A stretch of 64,000 nucleotides of DNA from Pseudomonas sp. RIT-PI-r (GTDB taxonomy: Bacteria > Pseudomonadota > Gammaproteobacteria > Pseudomonadales > Pseudomonadaceae). The notes below the pieces were generated by a model. It was given only the letters and a program-made list of their open reading frames with translations, ran no database searches and was not told the origin of the DNA. The translations under genes were made by a program, and so were the position numbers. Where the stretch lies: positions 1 to 64,000 of the forward strand of contig NZ_LIGE01000005.1 in NCBI RefSeq assembly GCF_001297015.1. The letters run 5' to 3'. Of the stretch, positions 44,662 through 52,145 are shown piece by piece (position 1 is the first letter of the stretch; the number at the start of each line of letters is the position of its first letter).

Positions 44662-44907
44662 TCAACGCAATAAATAGGGAATGTCGACTTTGACGGCGCC
44701 CGTCGGGCAATCCTTCTCGCACGGCATGCAGTACCAGCATTCGTCGAACGCCATGTAGGCCTTCTGCGTTGCCGGATTGATCGCCAGCAAGTCCATCGGG
44801 CAGACATCCACGCACACGGTGCAGCCCTTTTCGGCGATGCATTTGTCCTCGTCCACGGTGACGGGCGCGTTGGAGCGGAAGAAGACTTCCTGAGCTTGAT
44901 AGGCCAT
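44662..44907 (-). CDS. AprB-like ferredoxin with two 4Fe-4S sites
   Basis: An 81-residue ferredoxin. The cysteines Cys23, Cys29, Cys32, Cys36 and Cys57, Cys60, Cys63, Cys67 form two 4Fe-4S motifs. The second motif, CWYCMPCEKDCPTGAV, and the first half ending CPMDLLAI closely resemble the beta subunit of adenylylsulfate reductase (AprB: CWECYSCVKMCPQGAI by memory). It lies 26 nt after the flavoprotein gene, whose electron partner it almost certainly is. AGAG precedes the ATG at 44907. Cytoplasmic. Direction of electron flow is unknown. Confidence 0.88.
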   Translation of the reverse strand: MAYQAQEVFFRSNAPVTVDEDKCIAEKGCTVCVDVCPMDLLAINPATQKAYMAFDECWYCMPCEKDCPTGAVKVDIPYLLR

Positions 44908-44933
44908 GGTTCGGACTCTCTTTTAGTAGTGCA

Positions 44934-46664
44934 TCAAGCGGCGAAAGCGCCGACCCGCAAGCGGTCGTAGGCCTGCATTTCTTCAGCATCGAGCGGAATG
45001 ATGTAAGGTTCGACGGCTTTCTTGAAACTGGTCATCTGGCCGTCGTCGCCCTTCTTCAGATGGCAATGGCAGAACCATTCGCTATCGTTGCGCTGCGGGT
45101 GGTCGACGCGATAGTGGTACAAACCCCAGCGGCTTTCGGCGCGGAACAACGAGGCACGGGCGGCCATTTCGGCGCAGTCGCGGATCACGCTGGTTTCCAT
45201 GGCGCGCATCAGTTCATGGGCGTTGTTGGCTTTCATCTGATCGAGATCGCGTTCGATGTCGCTGAAGCGCTGTAGACCGATCTGCATCTTTTTGGTCACT
45301 TTCGGCGGCTGCAGGTAATCGTTGACGAAGCGCCGCAGCTTGTACTCGACCTGTGCTGGCGGCAGACCGTGTTCGCGATCCAGCGGTGCATAGACCCGTG
45401 CCTTCTCCTTCTCGATCTGCTCGTTATCCAGCGCAGAAAACTCGCGCCCAGCGACAAAATCGGCGGCGTTGTTCCCGGCAAACCAGCCGTAGGTGAAGGC
45501 GCCGAGCATGTAGTTGTGCGGCACGGCAGCCATGTCACCCGCCGAATACAAGCCTTTCACCGACGTCTCGGCGCGTTCGTTGACCCACACGCCAGACGCC
45601 GAGTGGCCGCTGCAAAAACCGATTTCGGAGATGTGCATTTCGACCATTTGCGTGCGGTAGTCGGTGCCGCGATTGGCGTGGAACTGGCCGCGACTCGGGC
45701 GCTCATTGCTGTGCAGGATTTCCTCGATGTTCTGGATGGTTTCTTCGGCCAGGTGATCGAGCTTGAGAAACACCGGGCCGTTGCCGCTCTCCAGTTCCTG
45801 GTGGAACTCCCACATCATCTGCCCGCTCCAGTAGTCGCACTCGATGAAGCGTTCGCCCTTGTTGTTCGCGGTGTAGCCGCCCAGCGGGCCGGTGACGTAG
45901 GCGCAGGCCGGGCCGTTGTAATCCTTGATCAACGGGTTGATCTGGAAGCATTCGAGGTTGGCCAGTTCGGCGCCGGCGTGATAGGCCATCGCGTAGCCGT
46001 CGCCGGCGTTGGTCGGGTTTTCGTAGGTGCCCATCAGGTAGCCCGACGACGGCAAACCCAGGCGTCCGGCAGCACCGCAGGCGAGGATCACCGCTTTGGC
46101 CTTGATCACATGGAAGTCGGCGGTGCGGCAATCGAAGCCCATCACACCGTTGACGGCGCCCTCCTCGTCAGTCAGCAACCGCGTGCAGACGAGGCGATTG
46201 GTGATGCTCACCCGGGCGCGTTTCAACTGGCGATAAAGGACCTTTTTGATGTCGTGCCCTTCCGGCATCGGCAGCACGTAGGCGCCCATGTGGTGGACTT
46301 TTTTAACCGCGTAATCGCCGGTTTCGTCCTTCTCGAACTTCACGCCCCAGCGATCAAGCTGTTCGATGGTTTCAAAGCTGTGAGTGGCGTAAGCGTAAAC
46401 GGCGGCCTGATTGACGATGCCGTCGTTGGCGATGGTGATTTCCTTGGTGTACTGCTCAGGCGTCGAGTGGCCGGGAATGATCGCGTTGTTCAGACCGTCC
46501 ATGCCCATGCTGATCGCGCCGCTGCGTTTGACGTTGGCCTTGTCGACCAGCAACACGCGCAGATCACGGTTGTTTTCTTTGGCCTTGATCGCGGCCATCG
46601 GCCCGGCAGTGCCGCCGCCGATGACGACGATGTCGTATTCCTGTTCAAGCACGTTGCGGGTCAT
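44934..46664 (-). CDS. AprA-like FAD flavoprotein (fumarate reductase/APS reductase superfamily)
   Basis: A 576-residue FAD enzyme. The N-terminal dinucleotide fold is DIVVIGGGTAGPMAAIKAKE, followed by DKANVKRSGAISMGMDGLNN, the arrangement of AprA rather than of SdhA/FrdA (which read GGHTxxA there). Further AprA-like stretches are KAKAVILACGA, CSGHSASGVWV (the histidine corresponds, by eye, to the APS reductase active-site His), GLYSAGDMAAVPHNYMLGAFTYG and, near the C-terminus, HELMRAMETSVIRD plus FRAESRWGLYHYRVDHPQRND. It overlaps the GntR gene by 4 nt. With the ferredoxin it should form a cytoplasmic two-subunit oxidoreductase acting on the compound imported by the sulfonate-type transporter (inference). 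Confidence 0.85.
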   Translation of the reverse strand: MTRNVLEQEYDIVVIGGGTAGPMAAIKAKENNRDLRVLLVDKANVKRSGAISMGMDGLNNAIIPGHSTPEQYTKEITIANDGIVNQAAVYAYATHSFETIEQLDRWGVKFEKDETGDYAVKKVHHMGAYVLPMPEGHDIKKVLYRQLKRARVSITNRLVCTRLLTDEEGAVNGVMGFDCRTADFHVIKAKAVILACGAAGRLGLPSSGYLMGTYENPTNAGDGYAMAYHAGAELANLECFQINPLIKDYNGPACAYVTGPLGGYTANNKGERFIECDYWSGQMMWEFHQELESGNGPVFLKLDHLAEETIQNIEEILHSNERPSRGQFHANRGTDYRTQMVEMHISEIGFCSGHSASGVWVNERAETSVKGLYSAGDMAAVPHNYMLGAFTYGWFAGNNAADFVAGREFSALDNEQIEKEKARVYAPLDREHGLPPAQVEYKLRRFVNDYLQPPKVTKKMQIGLQRFSDIERDLDQMKANNAHELMRAMETSVIRDCAEMAARASLFRAESRWGLYHYRVDHPQRNDSEWFCHCHLKKGDDGQMTSFKKAVEPYIIPLDAEEMQAYDRLRVGAFAA

Positions 46665-47413
46665 GCCTGCTCCCCTTTTTGCCGGTCGATCCGCAGGCGG
46701 TACTGGAACGCATCGCCACGGTAGTAAAGGTATTCGAAGTCCAGCGGCTGGCCTTGCGCGTCGTGGGTCAGACGCTCGATGCGCATGATCGGCGAGCCGG
46801 CCTCGACGTTCAGCGCCTGGGTCAAGTCGCTGTCGGCGAGCACCGCGTCGATGGCCAGATCGGCGTGGCCGAGGGCGATGCCGCAGTCATTTTCGAGGAT
46901 CAGGAAGATGTCGCGGGTGACCAGATCAGCCTTCTCCAGGCGCTCGCCGACGGCTTTGGGCAGGTAGGTGATTTCCAGCGAGATCGGCTCACGGTTGATC
47001 AGCCGTACGCGTTTGATTTGCGTGACGATCTCGCCCTCGGCGACCTGCAAACGTTCGGCGACACGCTTGTCGGCGGGGATGAATTTGAAACTGCGCAGGC
47101 GGTTGATCACCTCGTAGCCACGGCCGGTCATGGACTCGGCGAGGCCTTGCAGGCTGCTGACGTTTTGAAAGGTTTTCGGCTTGGCGACGAAGGTGCCTTT
47201 GCCGTGGATCTTGAAGATCAGCCCTTCCTTTTGCAGATCGCCGAGCGCCTGACGCACGGTGATGCGGCTGACTTTGAACAGCGCACCGAGTTCGCTTTCG
47301 GAAGGCATCTGGCTGTCTTGCGGGTATTCGCCATCGAGAATTCGCGCACGGAGGACATCGCGCAGTTGGGTGTGCAGCGGAACGCTACTGAGGGAGAGAA
47401 CGTTATCGGTCAT
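46661..47413 (-). CDS. GntR family regulator, UTRA (HutC) subfamily
   Basis: A 250-residue regulator. The winged helix at residues 12-78 (GEYPQDSQMPSESELGALFKVSRITVRQALGDLQKEGLIFKIHGKGTFV) is the classic GntR pattern. The UTRA ligand domain (95-240) has EIVTQIKRVRLINREPISLEITYLP and PIMRIERLTHDAQGQPLDFEYLYYRGD. The ATG at 47413 is preferred; a GTG stands directly before it at 47416. It is the first gene of the series and overlaps the flavoprotein gene, so it is probably autoregulatory through the GTTATRAC repeats upstream. Confidence 0.9.
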   Translation of the reverse strand: MTDNVLSLSSVPLHTQLRDVLRARILDGEYPQDSQMPSESELGALFKVSRITVRQALGDLQKEGLIFKIHGKGTFVAKPKTFQNVSSLQGLAESMTGRGYEVINRLRSFKFIPADKRVAERLQVAEGEIVTQIKRVRLINREPISLEITYLPKAVGERLEKADLVTRDIFLILENDCGIALGHADLAIDAVLADSDLTQALNVEAGSPIMRIERLTHDAQGQPLDFEYLYYRGDAFQYRLRIDRQKGEQA

Positions 47414-47426
47414 CACGGGATCACTT

Positions 47427-47466
47427 GTTATAACGAGTTATGACGTGATCTTAGGGTTGTTATGAC
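47427..47466. promoter_or_regulatory. Putative GntR/UTRA operator: three GTTATRAC repeats
   Basis: GTTATAAC (47427-47434, itself palindromic), GTTATGAC (47437-47444) and GTTATGAC (47459-47466) lie 14-53 nt upstream of the gntR start. Start-to-start distances are 10 and 22 nt, near one and two helical turns. This is an A/T-rich island in a GC-rich region, likely overlapping the operon promoter. Confidence 0.5.
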
Positions 47467-47521
47467 GAGGTTGAGAAATATTGTTTGGGCATAACCTTAG
47501 ATACTTCACACGATCGCTTCT

Positions 47522-47614
47522 TGTAGGAGTGAGCCTGCTCGCGATAGCGGTGTATCAGATACGAATCCGGTGCGTGACACACCGCTATCGCGAGCAGGCG
47601 AAGGCCTACAGGGG
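47522..47614. repeat. REPIN with one degenerate arm, TGTAGGAGTGAGCCTGCTCGCG class
   Basis: The left arm (47522-47552) is standard. The right arm (47578-47614) matches until CGAGCAGG, then reads CGAAGGCCTACAGGGG instead of CTCACTCCTACAGGGG, so the outer stem is partly lost. It lies between the gntR promoter region and the Gfo/Idh gene stop. Confidence 0.82.
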
Positions 47615-47623
47615 AATTGTGTG

Positions 47624-48592
47624 CTACTGGCGTTTGAGGATCTGGTCCATGACCCAGTCGGTCTTGAGCGCTTGTTCGGCGACGGCGGGATATTGTGAAC
47701 CACCACGAATGTGAGCATTCATGCCCAGCACGTGATGCCACTGAATATGTTCGTGATGCGGGATTTCCAGGCTGATGATTTCATCGGCATGCAACTGCAC
47801 GGGATGCTCATCAAACACCGAAAAACTGATCCGCCCGAGACTACCAATGATTTCGACCCGATCCTCACGCCGATCCGCGACAAAACTCCAGCACCCCATA
47901 CCCAACGCCCCGGAGGCAAACCGCCAACTGGCGCTGACGGCATCTTCCGCTGCATATAAGCCGGCCTGACGCGCGGTGAATCCGGCGACTTCAACAATGT
48001 CGCCGAGCAGATACTGGAACAGGTCAAAACCATGACTGGCCAGATCAGCGAAGTAACCGCCCCCGGCCACCGCCGGATCGGTACGCCAGTTGTCGCGACC
48101 GTCCAGATCCGCCGGCGACGGCGCTTTGGTCAACGTCCAGCTCAGGTGCCGAACCTCACCGATGCGTCCCTCCTCCAGCCACTGCCGCACTTGCGCAAAG
48201 CGCGGCAACGAGCGGCGGTAGTAGGACACAAACAAGTGCAATCCGGCCTCGGCAAACACCTGCTGCATCTCGCGGCTTTGTCCGGCATTCAGCGCCATCG
48301 GTTTTTCGACGCAGCAATGCTTGCCAGCGGCAGCGACTTTCAGGCTGTAGGCGTGATGGCTGTCGGGCGGCGTGGCGATGTACACCGCGTCGACCTCGGG
48401 ATCGTTGATCAGCGCATCGACGTCGGTGTAGACGCGGTCGATGCCATGACGCAAAGCGTAATCGCTGACCGCTTCAAGCCGTCGGCCCATCACCGCCACC
48501 AGCGCCGAACCGGGCGCCTTGTAAAAGGCCGGCCCGCTCTTGCGTTCAGCGACGCTGCCACAACCGATCATGCCCCAGCGCACCACGTCCAT
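47624..48592 (-). CDS. Gfo/Idh/MocA family oxidoreductase
   Basis: A 322-residue NAD(P)-dependent oxidoreductase. The Rossmann start is VRWGMIGCGSVAERKSGPAFYKAPGS (residues 4-29). VDAVYIATPPDSHHAYSLKVAAAGKHCCVEKPMALN carries the catalytic-type EKP motif. The C-terminal domain includes GGGYFADLASHGFDLFQYLLGDI, with the usual D..H. AAGGAA precedes the ATG at 48592 and lies 10 nt after the peroxidase stop, so both are in one transcript. Substrate, probably a sugar or polyol, unknown. Confidence 0.9.
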   Translation of the reverse strand: MDVVRWGMIGCGSVAERKSGPAFYKAPGSALVAVMGRRLEAVSDYALRHGIDRVYTDVDALINDPEVDAVYIATPPDSHHAYSLKVAAAGKHCCVEKPMALNAGQSREMQQVFAEAGLHLFVSYYRRSLPRFAQVRQWLEEGRIGEVRHLSWTLTKAPSPADLDGRDNWRTDPAVAGGGYFADLASHGFDLFQYLLGDIVEVAGFTARQAGLYAAEDAVSASWRFASGALGMGCWSFVADRREDRVEIIGSLGRISFSVFDEHPVQLHADEIISLEIPHHEHIQWHHVLGMNAHIRGGSQYPAVAEQALKTDWVMDQILKRQ

Positions 48593-48602
48593 GTCTGTTC
48601 CT

Positions 48603-49490
48603 TTAGCCGATGCGCAACGCGCGCAGATCGAGGTGACCGTCCTTCAACGGTGGGCACCAGTAGTAGCCGCCAGTGATCGGTCGACTGATGCGATACAAGC
48701 CATCGGTGATGCCGTCTTCCAGACCACTCATACGGCGCAGTTGCGCCTCGAAGGCATCCAGCGAGAAACCGAAAGCGAGGAACATCAAACCAGCGCGATC
48801 TCCTTCGATCCACGGCATCGAGCGGCGCACGACGAACGCTTCCGGGGCGAAGCTTTCCTGCGCGGTGCGTTTGACGTGGGCGGACACCGGCGCGTCGTCG
48901 ATCTCTTCGTTGTCGCTGAGGCGACGGCCCATGATGTTGTCTTTGTCGTCGGCGGACAGTTTGTGGAAACCCTTGAGGTCATGCTGCCACTGCTGGATCG
49001 CGGCGAAGCTGCCGCCGACCATGCCGTCAGTGCCGGCGCTTTGCAGGGCGGCGGCGATGGCGGCTTCGTCGTGCGGGTTTTCGGTGCCGTCTTCGTAACC
49101 GGTCAGGTCGTGGCCGTCCTTGTGGCGGAAGGCTTCCTGCATTTCTACCAGGCGCAGGGCCGGCGCCAGTGCGGCTTCGAGGGCGTTGCAACGGTTAAGC
49201 AGTTCACCACGGTCGACGCCGTGCAGCCAGACCCACAGCGTGTGCTGGGTCGACGGGTTCTCGACGCCGACGCCGGTCATGGCCGGGAAGCTGCGCAGGC
49301 CTTCAATTTGTACGTTGAGGGCCTTGGCCAGGGATTCACCGAAACCGACCACCGCCGACTTGCCGTCCACCTGATTCAGCAGATTGTCGATCGCTTGCGG
49401 CAGGGCTTCAGCCGATTCAAGGGCGAAAAACAGGTGACGTGCTTGCGCAGGAACTGGGGTGGCGAGAATGCCCGGCTGGTAGTAACTCAT
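48603..49490 (-). CDS. DyP-type peroxidase
   Basis: A 295-residue dye-decolorizing heme peroxidase. The hallmark GYEDGTENP (near residue 131, family GxxDG with catalytic Asp) is present. DAPVSAHVKRTAQES carries the proximal heme His, VRRSMPW the conserved distal Arg region, and GLMFLAFGFSLDAFEAQLRRM the C-terminal heme-side helix. There is no signal peptide, so it is cytoplasmic, fitting the short B-type group. AAGGAG precedes the ATG at 49490. First gene of a two-gene unit with the Gfo/Idh oxidoreductase. Confidence 0.93.
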   Translation of the reverse strand: MSYYQPGILATPVPAQARHLFFALESAEALPQAIDNLLNQVDGKSAVVGFGESLAKALNVQIEGLRSFPAMTGVGVENPSTQHTLWVWLHGVDRGELLNRCNALEAALAPALRLVEMQEAFRHKDGHDLTGYEDGTENPHDEAAIAAALQSAGTDGMVGGSFAAIQQWQHDLKGFHKLSADDKDNIMGRRLSDNEEIDDAPVSAHVKRTAQESFAPEAFVVRRSMPWIEGDRAGLMFLAFGFSLDAFEAQLRRMSGLEDGITDGLYRISRPITGGYYWCPPLKDGHLDLRALRIG

Positions 49491-49566
49491 GTGAACTCCT
49501 TGGGAAAGTGCGCGGGAGTTTACCTGTGGCCGGAGGGTTTGTGTGGGTTTGGATGGAAGTCAAAAG

Positions 49567-49813
49567 CCCCTCACCCTAGCCCTCTCCCGGGGGGAGAGGG
49601 GACTGAATGGGGGATATTGAAGAGCTACGCCGACTTGAACGTGTATCGGTGAATCCATAATCGACAAAAATCTTTCAGGTCGATGTACGACGAAAGACAC
49701 TGCGGTCGGCCCCCTCTCTCAAGTCCATAATCGACGCAATTCTTCAGGTCGATGTAACTCGCAAGACACTGCGGTCGGCCCCCTCTCCCTCTGGGAGAGG
49801 GCTGGGGTGAGGG
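49567..49813. repeat. Composite intergenic repeat block 3
   Basis: Inverted ends CCCTCACCCTAGCCCTCTCCC (49570-49590) and GGGAGAGGGCTGGGGTGAGGG (49793-49813). Inside, a 70-bp unit at about 49654-49723 recurs at 49724-49793 (TCCATAATCGAC, TTTCAGGTCGATGTA, GACACTGCGGTCGGCCCCCTCTC). A core AGCTACGCCGACTTGAA (49622-49638) is shared with blocks 1 and 2. The right third encodes the C-terminus of the AraC gene. Confidence 0.78.
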
Positions 49814-50853
49814 TTTGCGTCATTACGCCAGGCACTCGGGCTCATCCCGGTCCAACGCTTGAACGCCCGGCGAAAACTGCGCACATCGCTGTAGCCCACT
49901 TCCTCGGTAATCCGCTCAATCGGCATATCCGGATTGGCCAACAGACTCAGCGTCCGCGCCTGTCGCACCTGCTCCAGCAGCGCCTCGAACGTCAGCGCAT
50001 GCTCAGTCAAACGCCGGCGCAAGGTGCGGCTGCTCATGTTCAAGTCACCGGCAATCTTTTCGATATGGCTGCCAGAGGTCAAATCCCTGGCAATCGCCCG
50101 CTCGACCGCCTGAATCAGATCAAGCTTCTGATGCACCTGCGCCGCTTCCAGCTCCAGCAAGGCGACCGCCTGACGCAGCGCCAGCGAATGGTGATTGGGC
50201 AGGTTCACGTCAAGCCACTGCGCATCGATCAGCATGCGGTTGTGCAGGCAACCGAAACGCACCTGCGGCCCCAGCAAGCGATGGTATTCACTCAGATAAC
50301 TCGGCGCGGCATGCACGAATTCCACGGCGATCGCTTTGAACTGCTCGCCAACCAGTGCGCGGCCATACACCAGCAGACTGGCGAAGAACTCCTCGACGGC
50401 AAACACCTGCACATCGGCGAATGGCAGGCGGCATTCAGCATCCAGATGCACCTGCGCACCGACCACGTCGACGCTCGACACCACAATCCCGCCCGAGGTG
50501 TGCTGGTGGCGAATCCCCAGCGCAAAGGCGTCGCGCAGGGTTTTGCACAACGACAGCACATGCCCGAGCAACCCGAGTGTGCCGAGTACATTCTGTGCGC
50601 CCACCCATAGGCCCAGACCCTGATTGGGCAGCACTTTGAGCGCGCGTTGAATCATCGCCACGGCCTGGCGATAGGAAATCCGCTGCGTCGGATCCTGTAA
50701 GTCTTCCAGCGTAAAACCCAGGCCACGGCACAGGCTTTCGGGATCGATGCCCTTGTTCTGCACGACTTCGGCGAGGGTTTGCAGAAGAAACGGCGAGACC
50801 AGCGCCAGTTCGAAAGTAGGGTCTTGTACTTTTACATTCATGGGGGATGACAT
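49744..50853 (-). CDS. AraC family transcriptional regulator (arabinose-binding-like N-domain)
   Basis: A 369-residue regulator. The N-terminal domain (about 25-215) fits the 'Arabinose_bd' type of AraC proteins such as OruR or SphR (SYRQAVAMIQRALKVLPNQGLGLWVG, FVHAAPSYLSEYHRLLGPQVRFG). The C-terminal double helix-turn-helix is IEKIAGDLNMSSRTLRRRLTEHALTF and ITEEVGYSDVRSFRRAFKRWTGMSPSAWR. The last 23 or so residues (from NPHPSPLPEGEG) are encoded by the intergenic repeat block, so the natural end was probably just after SAWRND. Starts at ATG 50853 or 50841. Divergent from an outer-membrane protein gene, its likely target. Confidence 0.88.
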   Translation of the reverse strand: MSSPMNVKVQDPTFELALVSPFLLQTLAEVVQNKGIDPESLCRGLGFTLEDLQDPTQRISYRQAVAMIQRALKVLPNQGLGLWVGAQNVLGTLGLLGHVLSLCKTLRDAFALGIRHQHTSGGIVVSSVDVVGAQVHLDAECRLPFADVQVFAVEEFFASLLVYGRALVGEQFKAIAVEFVHAAPSYLSEYHRLLGPQVRFGCLHNRMLIDAQWLDVNLPNHHSLALRQAVALLELEAAQVHQKLDLIQAVERAIARDLTSGSHIEKIAGDLNMSSRTLRRRLTEHALTFEALLEQVRQARTLSLLANPDMPIERITEEVGYSDVRSFRRAFKRWTGMSPSAWRNDANPHPSPLPEGEGADRSVLRVTST

Positions 50854-51051
50854 TCCGGATCACGCTTGATTGTTATTTTTGTTACCGGTTATGTCGAAGG
50901 AAGTTAGCACAGGGTTTGCCAGCTGTCCGCAGAAGTCCCCCTCAGTGTCCGCCAAAACCCTGCCCCGCCGGGCGCCAAGCGCTTATTTCTAGAGTGCCGG
51001 GCGCACTGCGTGCCGGCGTTGCGCCAAAACACAATAATAATGAGGACGGAT

Positions 51052-51999
51052 ATGCACCCGAACCGCGCGACATTCCCTCTGCGCCTGGCCCTTTCCTTGC
51101 TGGGTTGCGCCGTGACGATACCGGCACTGGCCACCGAAGCCGGCGTCGACAACATCGGCACCGGCACCGACGGTTTTTTCATGCTGCCGCTGGAGGTCGA
51201 CAGCCTTCCGGAGAACATGGTCGCGTTCAACCTCTACTACAACCATTACAAGGCGACCAAACTCAACATCAGCTCGTTCGGCGGCAAGGTGCCCAACGTC
51301 GAAATCGAGTCCACCGCGGTGATTCCGCGTCTCGACTACTTGAGCCCCGTGCGTATCTTCGGCGGGCGCCTGGCCGGCTACATCGCCCAGCCGTGGCTGA
51401 AGCAGGAAGTCTCGGTATTCGGCTTGAGCGACACCCGCGAAGACATGGGCGATACCACCATTGCACCGATCATTCTGTGGGACATGGGCAAGAATCTGAC
51501 CCTTGGCGCCGCGCTGGAAATCACCGTGCCGACCGGCGAATACAGCGTCGATCGGCTGGCCAACACCAGCAATAATTTCTACACCTACAAACCGCTGTTC
51601 TCCTTCACCTGGCTGCCGACCGACAAGACCGAAGTCTCGATGAAGACCACCTACAGCTTCAACGAGAAGAACAAGGACACTGACTACAAATCCGGGCAGA
51701 TCTTCCACTTCGATTATTCGGCCAGCTACAAGCTCACCGATGATCTGATGCTCGGCATCAACGGCTACTACCTCAAGCAAACCACCGACGACAAACAGTT
51801 CGGCCATACCGTGCAGTTCGCCGGGCAGGACGTCGATGACGGCGTGCGTGGCAAGGTGTTCGCCATCGGCCCGGCGCTGCATTTCACCTTCCTCAAGTAC
51901 GCCAGCGCGGAGATCCGCTGGGCCAAGGAGTTTGACGTCGAGAACCGCCCGGAAGGCGAAATGCTCTGGGCAAAAGTCAGCATTCCCTACGCCTTCTGA
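51052..51999 (+). CDS. Outer-membrane MetA/SphA-like transporter protein
   Basis: A 315-residue beta-barrel protein of the 'MetA-pathway of phenol degradation' family. The signal peptide is residues 1-27 (CAVTIPALATEA). Family stretches are NIGTGTDGFFMLPLEVDSLPENMVAFNLYYNHYKA, YIAQPWLKQEVSVFGLSD and TTIAPIILWDMGKNLTLGAALEITVPTGEYSVDRLANTSNNFYTYKP. The chain ends with Phe (KVSIPYAF), typical for outer-membrane insertion. GAGGACGG precedes the ATG at 51052; ATG 51040 is an alternative. The layout with a divergent AraC regulator resembles sphR-sphA of P. aeruginosa, which responds to sphingosine. This comparison is from memory and not verified. Confidence 0.83.
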   Translation: MHPNRATFPLRLALSLLGCAVTIPALATEAGVDNIGTGTDGFFMLPLEVDSLPENMVAFNLYYNHYKATKLNISSFGGKVPNVEIESTAVIPRLDYLSPVRIFGGRLAGYIAQPWLKQEVSVFGLSDTREDMGDTTIAPIILWDMGKNLTLGAALEITVPTGEYSVDRLANTSNNFYTYKPLFSFTWLPTDKTEVSMKTTYSFNEKNKDTDYKSGQIFHFDYSASYKLTDDLMLGINGYYLKQTTDDKQFGHTVQFAGQDVDDGVRGKVFAIGPALHFTFLKYASAEIRWAKEFDVENRPEGEMLWAKVSIPYAF

Positions 52000-52003
52000 A
52001 CTC

Positions 52004-52092
52004 CCTGTAGGAGCTGACGCAGGCTGCGATCTTTTGATATTGATCTTTAAAAGCAAAATCAAAACATCGCAGCCTGCGGCAGCTCCTACAGG
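52004..52092. repeat. REP-like inverted repeat, CCTGTAGGAGCTG..GCAGGCTGCGAT class
   Basis: Arms 52004-52030 and 52066-52092 (ATCGCAGCCTGCGGCAGCTCCTACAGG) are near-perfect inverses, separated by an A/T-rich 35-nt loop. A fourth REP class in the window. It stands 4 nt after the outer-membrane protein stop and just before the terminator of the convergent exoprotein gene. Confidence 0.85.
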
Positions 52093-52095
52093 TGA

Positions 52096-52123
52096 TAAAA
52101 AAAGGGCGACCAACCGGCCGCCC
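52096..52123 (-). terminator. Intrinsic terminator of the exoprotein gene
   Basis: On the minus strand GGGCGGC - CGGTTG - GTCGCCC (one internal mismatch) is followed by TTTTTTT. It lies 22 nt after the stop codon at 52146. A clear stem plus T-tract. Confidence 0.8.
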
Positions 52124-52145
52124 AAACGTACTGCACGAGAGTCTT

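Noticed and set aside
44934..46664. Succinate dehydrogenase or fumarate reductase flavoprotein subunit
   Set aside because: The sequence after the FAD fold and the C-terminal region fit AprA-like proteins better. No membrane anchor or SdhB-like iron-sulfur subunit is encoded nearby.
48603..49490. Encapsulin-targeting tail at the DyP peroxidase C-terminus
   Set aside because: The end reads DGHLDLRALRIG. This does not match the IGSL-type targeting motif well, and no encapsulin gene is nearby.
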